NCBI GenBank assembly: GCA_025499705.1
Contig: JAFMVE010000017.1
Coordinates: 1 to 64,000, forward strand
Reading direction: 5' to 3'
DNA: 64,000 nt
From: Carboxylicivirga caseinilyticus
GTDB taxonomy: Bacteria > Bacteroidota > Bacteroidia > Bacteroidales > Marinilabiliaceae
The notes under the pieces were generated by a model. It was not told the DNA's origin. It saw only the letters and a list, made by a program, of their open reading frames with translations, and searched no databases. The number at the start of each line of letters is the position of its first letter. Position 1 is the first letter of the stretch. The position numbers and the translations under genes were made by a program. Shown here piece by piece: positions 9,525 to 18,468 of this stretch.

Positions 9525-12500
9525 ATGCAAAATCTTAGGGGATCTGTAATTTATAGAAGAGCAATACTCAAATCAAAATTTCAAGCTTTAAAGCATGGAA
9601 CAGTGATTGCTATTACATTTTTTCTTCTGGTAAATATTACAGTTAATGCCCAAAACGAAAAGATAAGTGGCAATTTTTCCGGTAAAACCTTAAAAGAAGT
9701 TTTTAGCTTGATTGAAAGTCAAAGTACATATCGATTCTTTTTTAATGAGAACTTCATTAATACCAATAAAGTGGTTAATATGAGATTCAATAACGAAAGT
9801 ATTGAAGATGTACTAAAGAAGTTATTTAGGGGATTAGAAGTTAGATATGAAATAAAGGAGAGTGGGTTAATTGTTTTGTCAACAGAAAGTGACAAGAAGA
9901 ATTTCAGAGTTTATGGAAGAGTAACAGATAGGTCGGGTCATCCTTTACCGGGCGTTGCAACACTTATAAAAGGTACAACTATAGGCACAATTACAGACAT
10001 AAGAGGAAATTATTCATTGAATGTAAATGACAGTAATGCATCGTTGTGTTTTTCATTTATTGGCATGCAGTCGCAGGAAATATTAATTGCAAACAATGAA
10101 AATATTGATGTTGTCATGCTTGAGTCTCCTTTTGGATTGGGTGAGATAATAGCTGTTGGCTATGGCACCATGAAAAAAGGCTCTATTACCGGGGCAATTT
10201 CATCCATAAAGGATATTGATATAGATCAAACACATGCTACTACTGTAAGTACATCGTTAGCTGGAAAAATGGCAGGGATATCTTACCGTATGTCTGATGG
10301 CAGACCCGGTTCGAGTGCTTCCATCCAGATACGGAACATGGGAAGTCCGCTGTATGTAATTGATGGTATTCCGAAAGATGTAGGTCAGTTTAATAATATA
10401 GCTCCCAATGATATTGAAAGTATCTCTGTTTTAAAAGACGCATCAGCTGCCGTGTACGGAGTAAGAGCTGCTAACGGAGTAATTGTTGTAACAACAAAGA
10501 GAGGAAAGAAAAGAACAGACAACCATATCAATGTTGATGCATTTATGGGTTGGCAGAATTGGTCACGTTTCCCACAAACAGTAAATGCTTATCAATGGAT
10601 GCTTGGGAAGGCTGATGCTGAGATGAATGAATTCGGACAAACATCTATCACACCACAAGAATTAGCCAGGTGGAAGAAGGGAACTGAGAGTGGATATAAA
10701 AGTTTTGATTGGTACGATTTTATCATTCAAAAAAATTCACCACAGAAGTCTATTAATGTAAATACAACCGGTGGCTCTGATCGTATCAGCTACTATTTAT
10801 CATTTACCCAACTGGATCAAAACTCGGTATTGGGTGATGAGTTTATTTTTCATCGGTCTAATATTCAGTCAAATATTGATATTGAGGTAACAGATCGTTT
10901 TCAGCTGGGAATGCAGTTAAACGGAAGAGTGGAGAAAAGAGATTATCCTGGCGTTCCAGGTACAGATGATTACTGGGCTCCTATTTATGCTCTTTTCAGA
11001 AACAGACCAACCGAGCGGCCATATGCAAATGACAATCCCAATTATATAAACAATATTGGTCATAATTCTGAGAATTGGGCTTTGTTGAATAAAGATATCT
11101 CAGGCTACTGGAATGAGACCTGGAGAGTTGTTCAGGTTAATCTTACGGGAGAGTATGAATTTCCTGTTAAAGGTTTAACAGCCAAGGCAACATATTCATA
11201 TTATTTTGCCGATAGGCTGATGGATGGACATGAATATACCTACGATACTTATACTTATTATCCTGAGAACCCGGAAGGAGAGCAATATGTTGTGACCTTT
11301 AGTATGCAAAATCCATGGCGCGAAAGAGGTACTCGAAAAGTGATTGAAGATGTAACACAATTGCAGCTTGATTATCATAGAAGGTTTGGAACCCATGACG
11401 TAAAAGCCACTTTTGTAAATGAACGTTTGCATAGACGAGATCAGTCGGTGTGGGTGCATGCTGTGCCAACTACCAATGATCTTACCTTAATTCAATTTGA
11501 AGACATGGATACCTATAATGATGGTGATTCCAATGAAGCCCGAATTGGTTATGTGGGACGAATCAATTACAATTATGCAAACAAATACTACCTTGAGTTA
11601 TCTGGAAGGATGGATGGTTCGTGGAAATTTGCTCCAGACGTTCGTTGGGGATTTTTTCCATCTGTTTCAGCTGGCTGGATGATTACAGAAGAACCTTTTG
11701 CAAAGTCAATCTTAAATGAATCATTATTTGATTTGAAGTTGAGATTATCATATGGAGAATTGGGAGATGATGATATTGCGGGTTTAGGAGCTTTTGATTA
11801 TTTATCTGGATATACATATGGATCTTCTACAGTAATAATGGATGGAGAAGTTATAACCGGAGTAAGAGATAAAGGAGAGCCCATAACTAATATTACCTGG
11901 TATACAAGTAAAATAATTGATGTAGGTGCTGATTTTACTATAGACAATGGAAAGGTTAATGGATCAGTTGATTTTTTCCGAAGAAAAAGAGATGGTCTAA
12001 AAGGAAGAAAATATGATATTTTGATTCCAAGTGAGATTGGTTATGATCTTCCCGATGAAAATGTTAGCAGTGATGCAATCGTTGGTGGTGAATTTACTTT
12101 AGCATATAATGGTAAATTACAAGACTTAAAATATACTATTGGTGGAAATTTTTCTTTTGCCAGGGAGAAATTTCTACACTCATACAAACCTATGTGGGGT
12201 AACTCCTGGGATTATTACCGGAATTCGTCAGAAGAAAGATGGACAGGTGTATTTTGGGGGTATGAGGTTGAAGGTCAGTTTCAGTCGATGGAAGAGATTA
12301 ATAATTATGATGTTGACATTGACGGATATGGCAATAGTACACTTCTACCTGGCGATTTGATTTATAAAGATACCAACGGCGATAAGATAATTGATTACCG
12401 GGATGTTCGACCCATGGGTTATCCCAATGATCGTAATCCGGCAATTAATTTTGGTTTGAATTTTTCTTCAACCTATAAAGGATTTGATTTTAAGGTTGAT

Positions 12501-12947
12501 TTCTCTGGAGGTGCTATGTATTCGTATAATCAGTTGTCTGAGATGAGAGTACCATACCAAAGTGGAGGTAATTTATTGAAGTTTATTTACGAGGACAGAT
12601 GGCATCGTGAGGATCCGTTTGATGTGAATAGTGCGTGGATTCCCGGGAAATACCCGGCACTTCGGTTTAATAATGGATCGCATAGTAATTATTCCAGAAA
12701 TTCAAACTTCTGGCTAACCAATGTATATTATCTGAGAATGCGAACAATGGAATTAGGATATTCAATACCTAAAACATTATTAGAGAAGGTTGGTATCGAA
12801 AAATTCAGGGTTTATTTAAATACATACAATCTGTTTTCGATTGATAATTTGAAAGAGATTGGTATTGATCCGGAAACAATGAGTTCTAACGGAGTTCAGT
12901 ATCCACAAAATAAAATAGTAAATATTGGTGTGAATCTTTCTTTCTGA
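9525..12947 (+). CDS. SusC-like TonB-dependent receptor with STN signalling domain
   Basis: This 1140-residue outer-membrane transporter should import oligosaccharides with the SusD partner encoded next. After the signal sequence (ending VNAQ) comes an STN domain (about 46-116, ISGNFSGKTLKEVF), a CarboxypepD_reg-like domain (about 122-205), a plug (about 210-330, with SVLKDASAAVYGV) and a long beta-barrel ending in VNLSF. The STN domain is the part that contacts a FecR anti-sigma, so this receptor is both importer and sensor. I chose the ATG at 9525; the earlier ATG at 9474 overlaps a promoter-like site and adds residues unlike a signal peptide. Its stop codon overlaps the SusD start by one base. 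Confidence 0.92.
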   Translation: MQNLRGSVIYRRAILKSKFQALKHGTVIAITFFLLVNITVNAQNEKISGNFSGKTLKEVFSLIESQSTYRFFFNENFINTNKVVNMRFNNESIEDVLKKLFRGLEVRYEIKESGLIVLSTESDKKNFRVYGRVTDRSGHPLPGVATLIKGTTIGTITDIRGNYSLNVNDSNASLCFSFIGMQSQEILIANNENIDVVMLESPFGLGEIIAVGYGTMKKGSITGAISSIKDIDIDQTHATTVSTSLAGKMAGISYRMSDGRPGSSASIQIRNMGSPLYVIDGIPKDVGQFNNIAPNDIESISVLKDASAAVYGVRAANGVIVVTTKRGKKRTDNHINVDAFMGWQNWSRFPQTVNAYQWMLGKADAEMNEFGQTSITPQELARWKKGTESGYKSFDWYDFIIQKNSPQKSINVNTTGGSDRISYYLSFTQLDQNSVLGDEFIFHRSNIQSNIDIEVTDRFQLGMQLNGRVEKRDYPGVPGTDDYWAPIYALFRNRPTERPYANDNPNYINNIGHNSENWALLNKDISGYWNETWRVVQVNLTGEYEFPVKGLTAKATYSYYFADRLMDGHEYTYDTYTYYPENPEGEQYVVTFSMQNPWRERGTRKVIEDVTQLQLDYHRRFGTHDVKATFVNERLHRRDQSVWVHAVPTTNDLTLIQFEDMDTYNDGDSNEARIGYVGRINYNYANKYYLELSGRMDGSWKFAPDVRWGFFPSVSAGWMITEEPFAKSILNESLFDLKLRLSYGELGDDDIAGLGAFDYLSGYTYGSSTVIMDGEVITGVRDKGEPITNITWYTSKIIDVGADFTIDNGKVNGSVDFFRRKRDGLKGRKYDILIPSEIGYDLPDENVSSDAIVGGEFTLAYNGKLQDLKYTIGGNFSFAREKFLHSYKPMWGNSWDYYRNSSEERWTGVFWGYEVEGQFQSMEEINNYDVDIDGYGNSTLLPGDLIYKDTNGDKIIDYRDVRPMGYPNDRNPAINFGLNFSSTYKGFDFKVDFSGGAMYSYNQLSEMRVPYQSGGNLLKFIYEDRWHREDPFDVNSAWIPGKYPALRFNNGSHSNYSRNSNFWLTNVYYLRMRTMELGYSIPKTLLEKVGIEKFRVYLNTYNLFSIDNLKEIGIDPETMSSNGVQYPQNKIVNIGVNLSF

Positions 12948-14848
12948 TGATGGATAGGATATCTTACATATTACTGTTAATAATACTGTTAGGTGGCCAA
13001 GCCTGCCAGGATAACCGCTTTCTCAATGAGGAGCCTAATGATGTGTTATCCGAAGAGCAGGTGTGGAGTAATCAAACCTTAATTTTAGGATTGTTGGCTG
13101 ATTTGTATAACCGAATTCCTGAATATCAGACGATTGAAAATTGGTGGAACTTCAGTGATTTCGATGAAGCATTCGGTTCTGCCTATTCCGATTATTGGAG
13201 ACAAAAAAATACCCAATGGAATTACGATGAGTGGGCATTTAACTGGGATAATTATTACACTTATCTACGCGAAATAAATCTGTTTATACAAAAAGCCAAT
13301 TCCGATTTGGCAGATTGGCTTGATGAGAATGATAGAAATAGATACATTGCTGAAGCAAAGTTAATACGAGCAACACTCTATTTCGAAATGGTGAAACGAG
13401 TGGGAGGAGTCCCCTTAATAACCGAGCCATTAACATACGATTTTAGTGGCGATCCAACCTATCTTGAACACCCAAGAGCTAAAGAATCAGAAATCTATGA
13501 TTTTATTCTGTCAGAATTGGAAAGTATACTTGATTACTTGCCTAATGACGTAGACATTAAAAGTAGAGCCACCCAAGGTCTTAACCTGGCTATGTCATCA
13601 AGGGTAGCATTGTATGCCGCTTCCATAGCAAAGTATGGTGTCAATACCCCTGAAGTTTCATTGCCTGGCGGAGAGGTGGGTATTGATGAGTCAAAAGCAA
13701 ATAATTATTACCGAAAATCTTTAGAAGCTGCAGAGAAATTATTGAAAAGCAGTATTTATTCATATGAACTTTATCTTGAAGATCAAGAGGATCTTTCATC
13801 TAATTTTGCAAATATTTTTCTTAAGAAGACGAATAATAGAGAAGTCATCTTTGTGAAAGATTTTCAATTGCAGAGCGGTGTAACAAATAATTTCACGGTT
13901 GAGAATCAGCCATGGTCAGGTACAGAAGATATGGAAGGCGGACGAATGAATCCTTCATTAAATCTTGTTCAGTCATTTGAAAAACTGGATAACACTTTTG
14001 AATTGCTACAAGTGGCAGATGAAAACGGAGACTATTACTATTATGATAATCCTACTGATTTATTTAAAGATAGAGATGCCCGTTTGATGGGTACTGTTTT
14101 GGTGCCTGGTAGTAGTTTTAAAAACAAGAACCTGGATATTTGGGCTGGATACATTTTAAGCGATGGAACGGTAATTAGCGGCGATACATATGGAGCCCGA
14201 AAAGTTTTGCCTGATAAGAACGAAGAAGAGAAAGTAGTTGGGATGGATGGTCCTATAAATAGTTTGGAATTTACGGCTCAAAGCGGGTTTTATTGTCGTA
14301 AATATCTCGATCCAACAACGGGCTCAGGACAGCGTGGTGTTAAAAGTGAGGTTTGGTGGGTGCGTTATCGGTTGGGCGAAGTGTATCTGAATGCTGCTGA
14401 AGCTGCCTTTGAATTGGGTGATAAATCAAAAGCAGCAGATTATATAAATACACTGCGTTACAGGGCCGGGTTTAAAACTGATCTGACTGCTGCTGATCTA
14501 ACATTTGACAGAATTGTGCATGAACGAAAAGTGGAGCTGGCCTTCGAAGGTCATCAATTGTGGGATATGAAAAGATGGCGCCTGGCACATAAAGTGTGGA
14601 ACGGTGATAAGGTCGACTTAACTCAAAAACCATGGAAAGCTGATGAAGTGAGTAACAGAGTTTATGCATTGTGGCCATACAAATATTATAATCCGGGTGA
14701 TGAAAATGATGGTAAATATATTTTTAAGATTGTATTACCGGCAGAGGTAACCGGAGCCGATTATTTCAGAATGGGTAATTATTATTCTTATATCAGTGAT
14801 GAAGTGAGAAACAATAATCCACTGATCGTTATTAATCCAAATCAATAG
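12947..14848 (+). CDS. SusD/RagB-family glycan-binding lipoprotein
   Basis: SusD proteins form a lid on the SusC barrel at the cell surface and capture glycans. The 633-residue product has a lipoprotein signal (GGQAC, Cys20), the SusD-type N-terminal region beginning FLNEEPNDVLSEE, TPR-like helices with AEAKLIRATLYFEMVKR, and the C-terminal LAFEGHQLWDMKRW segment typical of the family. Translation is coupled to the SusC gene by a one-base overlap (ATG at 12947; a second ATG at 12950 is equally possible). Confidence 0.94.
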   Translation: MMDRISYILLLIILLGGQACQDNRFLNEEPNDVLSEEQVWSNQTLILGLLADLYNRIPEYQTIENWWNFSDFDEAFGSAYSDYWRQKNTQWNYDEWAFNWDNYYTYLREINLFIQKANSDLADWLDENDRNRYIAEAKLIRATLYFEMVKRVGGVPLITEPLTYDFSGDPTYLEHPRAKESEIYDFILSELESILDYLPNDVDIKSRATQGLNLAMSSRVALYAASIAKYGVNTPEVSLPGGEVGIDESKANNYYRKSLEAAEKLLKSSIYSYELYLEDQEDLSSNFANIFLKKTNNREVIFVKDFQLQSGVTNNFTVENQPWSGTEDMEGGRMNPSLNLVQSFEKLDNTFELLQVADENGDYYYYDNPTDLFKDRDARLMGTVLVPGSSFKNKNLDIWAGYILSDGTVISGDTYGARKVLPDKNEEEKVVGMDGPINSLEFTAQSGFYCRKYLDPTTGSGQRGVKSEVWWVRYRLGEVYLNAAEAAFELGDKSKAADYINTLRYRAGFKTDLTAADLTFDRIVHERKVELAFEGHQLWDMKRWRLAHKVWNGDKVDLTQKPWKADEVSNRVYALWPYKYYNPGDENDGKYIFKIVLPAEVTGADYFRMGNYYSYISDEVRNNNPLIVINPNQ

Positions 14849-14854
14849 AAAGTT

Positions 14855-15553
14855 ATGAAAATGAGGAGTTGGATTATATTGGTGTGTATTTTCTTAGGAA
14901 TGCTCTATTCATGTAAATATGATAATTACAATGAACCTGAATCATTTCTGACAGGGAATCTGATTTATGAAGGAGAAGCCATTAATTTGGGTAATGGTGA
15001 TGTTATCATTGAATTATGGGAAGATGGCTGGCAAACAAAAAATGCTATTGACGTATCTGTTGCACAGGATGGATCGTATTCAGCTAATGTATTTAATTCA
15101 ACTTACAAGTTAGTTATTCCATCGTCTCAAAATCCTTTTCAAACTATAGTAAATGAAATAACAGATTCAGATACGATTATAGTTGAAGTTAATGGAGATA
15201 TGCATCTTGATATTGAAGTGTTACCATATTATTTAATTCAGGATGTTGATTTTTCGGTTATTGCGAGAGATGTGTCAGTAAATTTCTCAATTAATCAAAT
15301 ACTAATAGAAGATTCAAAGAGTATTGAAAAAGTTTATTTATATATCAATAAAGGTCAGTTTGTAGATCTTCAATGGAATATTGCCGACGCTTCAATGGAG
15401 GCAGGCTCTATAGAAGATCTGTCTTCAGTAACATTGACAGTAACTGTGCCGGAGTTGACACCTGCCCAGGATTTTGTTTTTGGCAGGATAGGGTTAAAAA
15501 TAAATGGAGTGGAAAAGATGATCTTTTCCCAGGTTCAAAGAATTAGTTTTTAG
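14855..15553 (+). CDS. DUF3823-family surface lipoprotein
   Basis: The 232-residue product has a lipoprotein signal (MLYSC, Cys20) followed by the DNYNEP segment and the LWEDGWQ motif characteristic of the DUF3823 family, which is found directly after SusD genes and is thought to bind glycans on the surface. Two beta-sandwich-like halves are suggested (about 30-125 and 128-232). It begins six bases after the SusD stop, so it is surely in the same operon. The ligand is unknown. Confidence 0.85.
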   Translation: MKMRSWIILVCIFLGMLYSCKYDNYNEPESFLTGNLIYEGEAINLGNGDVIIELWEDGWQTKNAIDVSVAQDGSYSANVFNSTYKLVIPSSQNPFQTIVNEITDSDTIIVEVNGDMHLDIEVLPYYLIQDVDFSVIARDVSVNFSINQILIEDSKSIEKVYLYINKGQFVDLQWNIADASMEAGSIEDLSSVTLTVTVPELTPAQDFVFGRIGLKINGVEKMIFSQVQRISF

Positions 15554-15650
15554 GAAAAAAAACATATTTAATCAAACATGTCTGATCATCAGTATGATGA
15601 TTGGTTAGGAATTTATACGCCTTTTTTTAAACAATTAAGATCTAAAACAA

Positions 15651-18149
15651 ATGAAAAACAATAGCATTTTTCGAACGATTATATTGCTTATAGCAATTGG
15701 TTTTTCACTTTTTTCATGCCAGGAGAAGATTAAACCGGTGGCTACCGAGTTGAGAGCTCCGGCTTACCCTTTGATCACAATCGATCCATATACAAGTGCA
15801 TGGTCGGTTACAGATAATTTATATGATGATGCAATTCGCCATTGGACAGGTCGCATTCATTCATTGATTGGTGCTATAAGGGTGGATGGTAAAACTTACC
15901 GTTTTATGGGTAAAGAGCAGATTTCTCTTGATCCGATTGTGCCGATGGCCAAGGTTAAGCCATGGGAAGGTACATATACATTCAATAGACCATCAAATGG
16001 ATGGGAAGCAGTAAATTACAATGCTACTGGATGGAAAACAGGTGATGCTGCTTTTGGTACCCGTGATATGCAGGCTATTTCCACTCCATGGGAAACGCAT
16101 GATATATGGGTGAGAAGAGAGTTTGAAATACCAGCAGATTTATCGGATAATGATCTGTTTCTTGTTTATTCACACGATGATACTTTTGAATTGTATTTAA
16201 ATGGTAAACAATTGGTTAGAACCGGTTACGAATGGCATAATGATGTGGAAATTAAAATCGATAGATCATTGCTTAATTTAGGTGGAAAAAATGTGATATC
16301 AGCGCATTGCGAAAACCGTACTGGTGGGGCTTATGTTGATTTTGGTGTTTATCAGGAGAGTGTACAGAAGGAGGTTTTTGTTCAGGCTGCCAAACAGAAC
16401 AGTGTTAAGTTAACTGCTACTCAAACTCAATATAACTTTACATGTGGACCGGTTGACCTTGATGTAAAATTTGTTTCTCCATTATTAATGGATAATCTGG
16501 ACCTTTTATCTCGTCCGGTTAATTACATCAATTACCAGGTGGCGTCTAACGATGGCCAAGAGCATGAGGTACAAATTTATTTTGAGACTACACCGGAATG
16601 GGCAGTAAATGATCTGATTCAGGAGGTGAAAGTTTCAAAGGGTGAAACAGCTAATGTGCAATTTACTAAAGCAGGTACCATTGAACAACCTGTATTGGCT
16701 AAGAAAGGTGATGATTTAAGAATTGACTGGGGTTATGTTTATCTGGCTTCTGCTAAAGATCAATCACATGAAGTTGGCGTTGGAAATTATTTTGATATGA
16801 AGTCAGCTTTTGCTCAGAATGGAAAATTACCTGAATTAAAAACTGAGATTAAATCTAATTTGGTTGCTGCCATGCCTGCTATGGTTTGCATTGACAATGT
16901 TTCAAAAGTAACAGCAATGCCATCAAAAGGCTATGTTATGATTGCATATGATGATGTAGAATCGATACAATATTTCAATAAAAATTTAAAAGCCTGGTGG
17001 ACTCAAGATGGAAGCCTGACAATCAATGATATTTTCGAAAAATCGATTTCGGAATATGATCAGATAATTAATAGTTGTGAGAATTTTGATGCTAAACTTT
17101 GGGATGAATGCTTGACAGCAGGTGGCGATAAATATGCCGATTTGTGTGTGTTGGCTTACCGTCAGGCTATTGCTGCACATAAGTTGGTGAAGGATACAGA
17201 AGGAAATATCTTATTCTTATCAAAAGAAAACTTTAGTAATGGATCAATCGGAACCGTTGATGTTACCTACCCTTCAGCTCCTTTATTCCTGAAGTACAAT
17301 CCTGATTTGTTGAAAGGAATGATGAACCCAATCTTCTATTATTCCGAAAGTGGTAAATGGAACAAGCCTTTTGCTGCTCATGATGTGGGTACTTATCCAC
17401 TGGCTAATGGTCAGACCTATGGGGGAGATATGCCGGTTGAGGAATGTGGAAACATGGTTATTCTTACAGCTGCTATTGCTCAATACGAAGGAAATGCCGA
17501 ATATGCCAAACAACACTGGAATGTGTTAACAACCTGGGCAAATTATTTGTTGGAAAATGGTCTTGATCCTGATAATCAATTGTGTACCGATGACTTTGCT
17601 GGGCATTTTGCTCATAATGTAAACCTTTCAGTGAAAGCAATAATGGGAGTCGCATCTTATGCTAAAATGGCTGAAATGTTAGGTTATAGCGAATTGTCTC
17701 AACAATATACCAAGGCTGCCAAAGAAATGGCAACAAAATGGTGTGAGATGGCCGACGATGGTGATCATTATCGTTTAACTTTTGACAAACCTGATACCTG
17801 GAGCCAAAAGTACAACCTGGTTTGGGATAAATTATTGGATATGAATATATTCCCTAAAGAAGTGGCTAAGAAAGAACTGGATTATTATTTGACTGTTCAG
17901 AATAGTTATGGATTACCGTTGGATATTCGCCGTACCTATACAAAATCAGACTGGATAATGTGGACAGCGACTTTAGCAGATGACCAGGAGACATTTCAAA
18001 AATTTATTGAACCTGTTCACCGTTTTGTTGTGAGAACAAAAGACAGAGTCCCAATGTCTGACTGGTATGAAACAACTAATGGTAATAAGGTTGCTTTCCA
18101 GGCCAGGTCTGTTGTAGGCGGTTACTTTATTAAATTGCTCGAAGAGTAG
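15651..18149 (+). CDS. DUF4965/DUF1793 ('glutaminase A' family) lipoprotein, copy 1
   Basis: The 832-residue lipoprotein (lipobox LFSC, Cys23) belongs to the family annotated from a fungal glutaminase, built from DUF4964, DUF5127, DUF4965 and DUF1793 segments. It starts with TELRAPAYPL and IDPYTSAWS (about 32-52). A beta-sandwich module (about 105-235, with SHDDTFELYLNG and ENRTGG) is inserted before the DUF5127-like part (about 250-390). The all-helical C-terminal half (about 450-830) carries the strongly conserved AHDVGTYPLANGQTYGGDMP and DDFAGHFAHN segments. A close paralogue sits at 32026-34533. Helical-barrel enzymes of this kind resemble six-hairpin glycosidases, so in a mannan locus a glycosidase role is as plausible as glutaminase. 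The reaction is not known. Confidence 0.85.
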   Translation: MKNNSIFRTIILLIAIGFSLFSCQEKIKPVATELRAPAYPLITIDPYTSAWSVTDNLYDDAIRHWTGRIHSLIGAIRVDGKTYRFMGKEQISLDPIVPMAKVKPWEGTYTFNRPSNGWEAVNYNATGWKTGDAAFGTRDMQAISTPWETHDIWVRREFEIPADLSDNDLFLVYSHDDTFELYLNGKQLVRTGYEWHNDVEIKIDRSLLNLGGKNVISAHCENRTGGAYVDFGVYQESVQKEVFVQAAKQNSVKLTATQTQYNFTCGPVDLDVKFVSPLLMDNLDLLSRPVNYINYQVASNDGQEHEVQIYFETTPEWAVNDLIQEVKVSKGETANVQFTKAGTIEQPVLAKKGDDLRIDWGYVYLASAKDQSHEVGVGNYFDMKSAFAQNGKLPELKTEIKSNLVAAMPAMVCIDNVSKVTAMPSKGYVMIAYDDVESIQYFNKNLKAWWTQDGSLTINDIFEKSISEYDQIINSCENFDAKLWDECLTAGGDKYADLCVLAYRQAIAAHKLVKDTEGNILFLSKENFSNGSIGTVDVTYPSAPLFLKYNPDLLKGMMNPIFYYSESGKWNKPFAAHDVGTYPLANGQTYGGDMPVEECGNMVILTAAIAQYEGNAEYAKQHWNVLTTWANYLLENGLDPDNQLCTDDFAGHFAHNVNLSVKAIMGVASYAKMAEMLGYSELSQQYTKAAKEMATKWCEMADDGDHYRLTFDKPDTWSQKYNLVWDKLLDMNIFPKEVAKKELDYYLTVQNSYGLPLDIRRTYTKSDWIMWTATLADDQETFQKFIEPVHRFVVRTKDRVPMSDWYETTNGNKVAFQARSVVGGYFIKLLEE

Positions 18150-18177
18150 AATTTTTTTTCAAACAAAAAGAATTAGG

Positions 18178-18221
18178 AAGGTTGTTATTTCTCGGTATTT
18201 GGGAAATAACAACCTTTTTTT
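18178..18221 (+). terminator. Rho-independent terminator
   Basis: A perfect 12-base stem (ggttgttatttc with gaaataacaacc, plus outer A-T pairs) followed by seven T residues ends the SusC/SusD/DUF4965 transcription unit. Confidence 0.9.
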
Positions 18222-18316
18222 ATAAATACGTCCTTATGTAAGTGCCATTAAATGAGGCTAATGTGATGAATTATGTAAATAATTGTAAAAAAAATGAAAA
18301 AAGTTAGTGAGTAGTG

Positions 18317-18344
18317 TGAGTAATCTGATTTGTGCAGTTGTATT
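18317..18344 (+). promoter_or_regulatory. Predicted ECF-type promoter of the double-LamG gene
   Basis: TGAGT (18317-18321), 16 bases, TTGTATT (18338-18344), continuing AAGT like the best copies. It is 124 bases before the start codon. With the terminator at 18178 it accounts for what I can see in the 319-base gap 18150-18468. Confidence 0.7.
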
Positions 18345-18468
18345 AAGTACGTTGAGGTCAAAACTAATTTATTAAACCTTTAAAAATGCTCTTGAAAGTA
18401 AGAGCTAAAAGTAGTTAGTTGAGCTTCAACTTTTCCTAAAAATCTAATTATTAATTAATTCAATTATT

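Noticed and set aside
15554-15650. Palindromic tgatcatca / tgatgatt region before the first DUF4965 gene as operator or terminator
   Set aside because: The repeat is short and imperfect and the T tract is separated from it; no copy of the promoter element is present.
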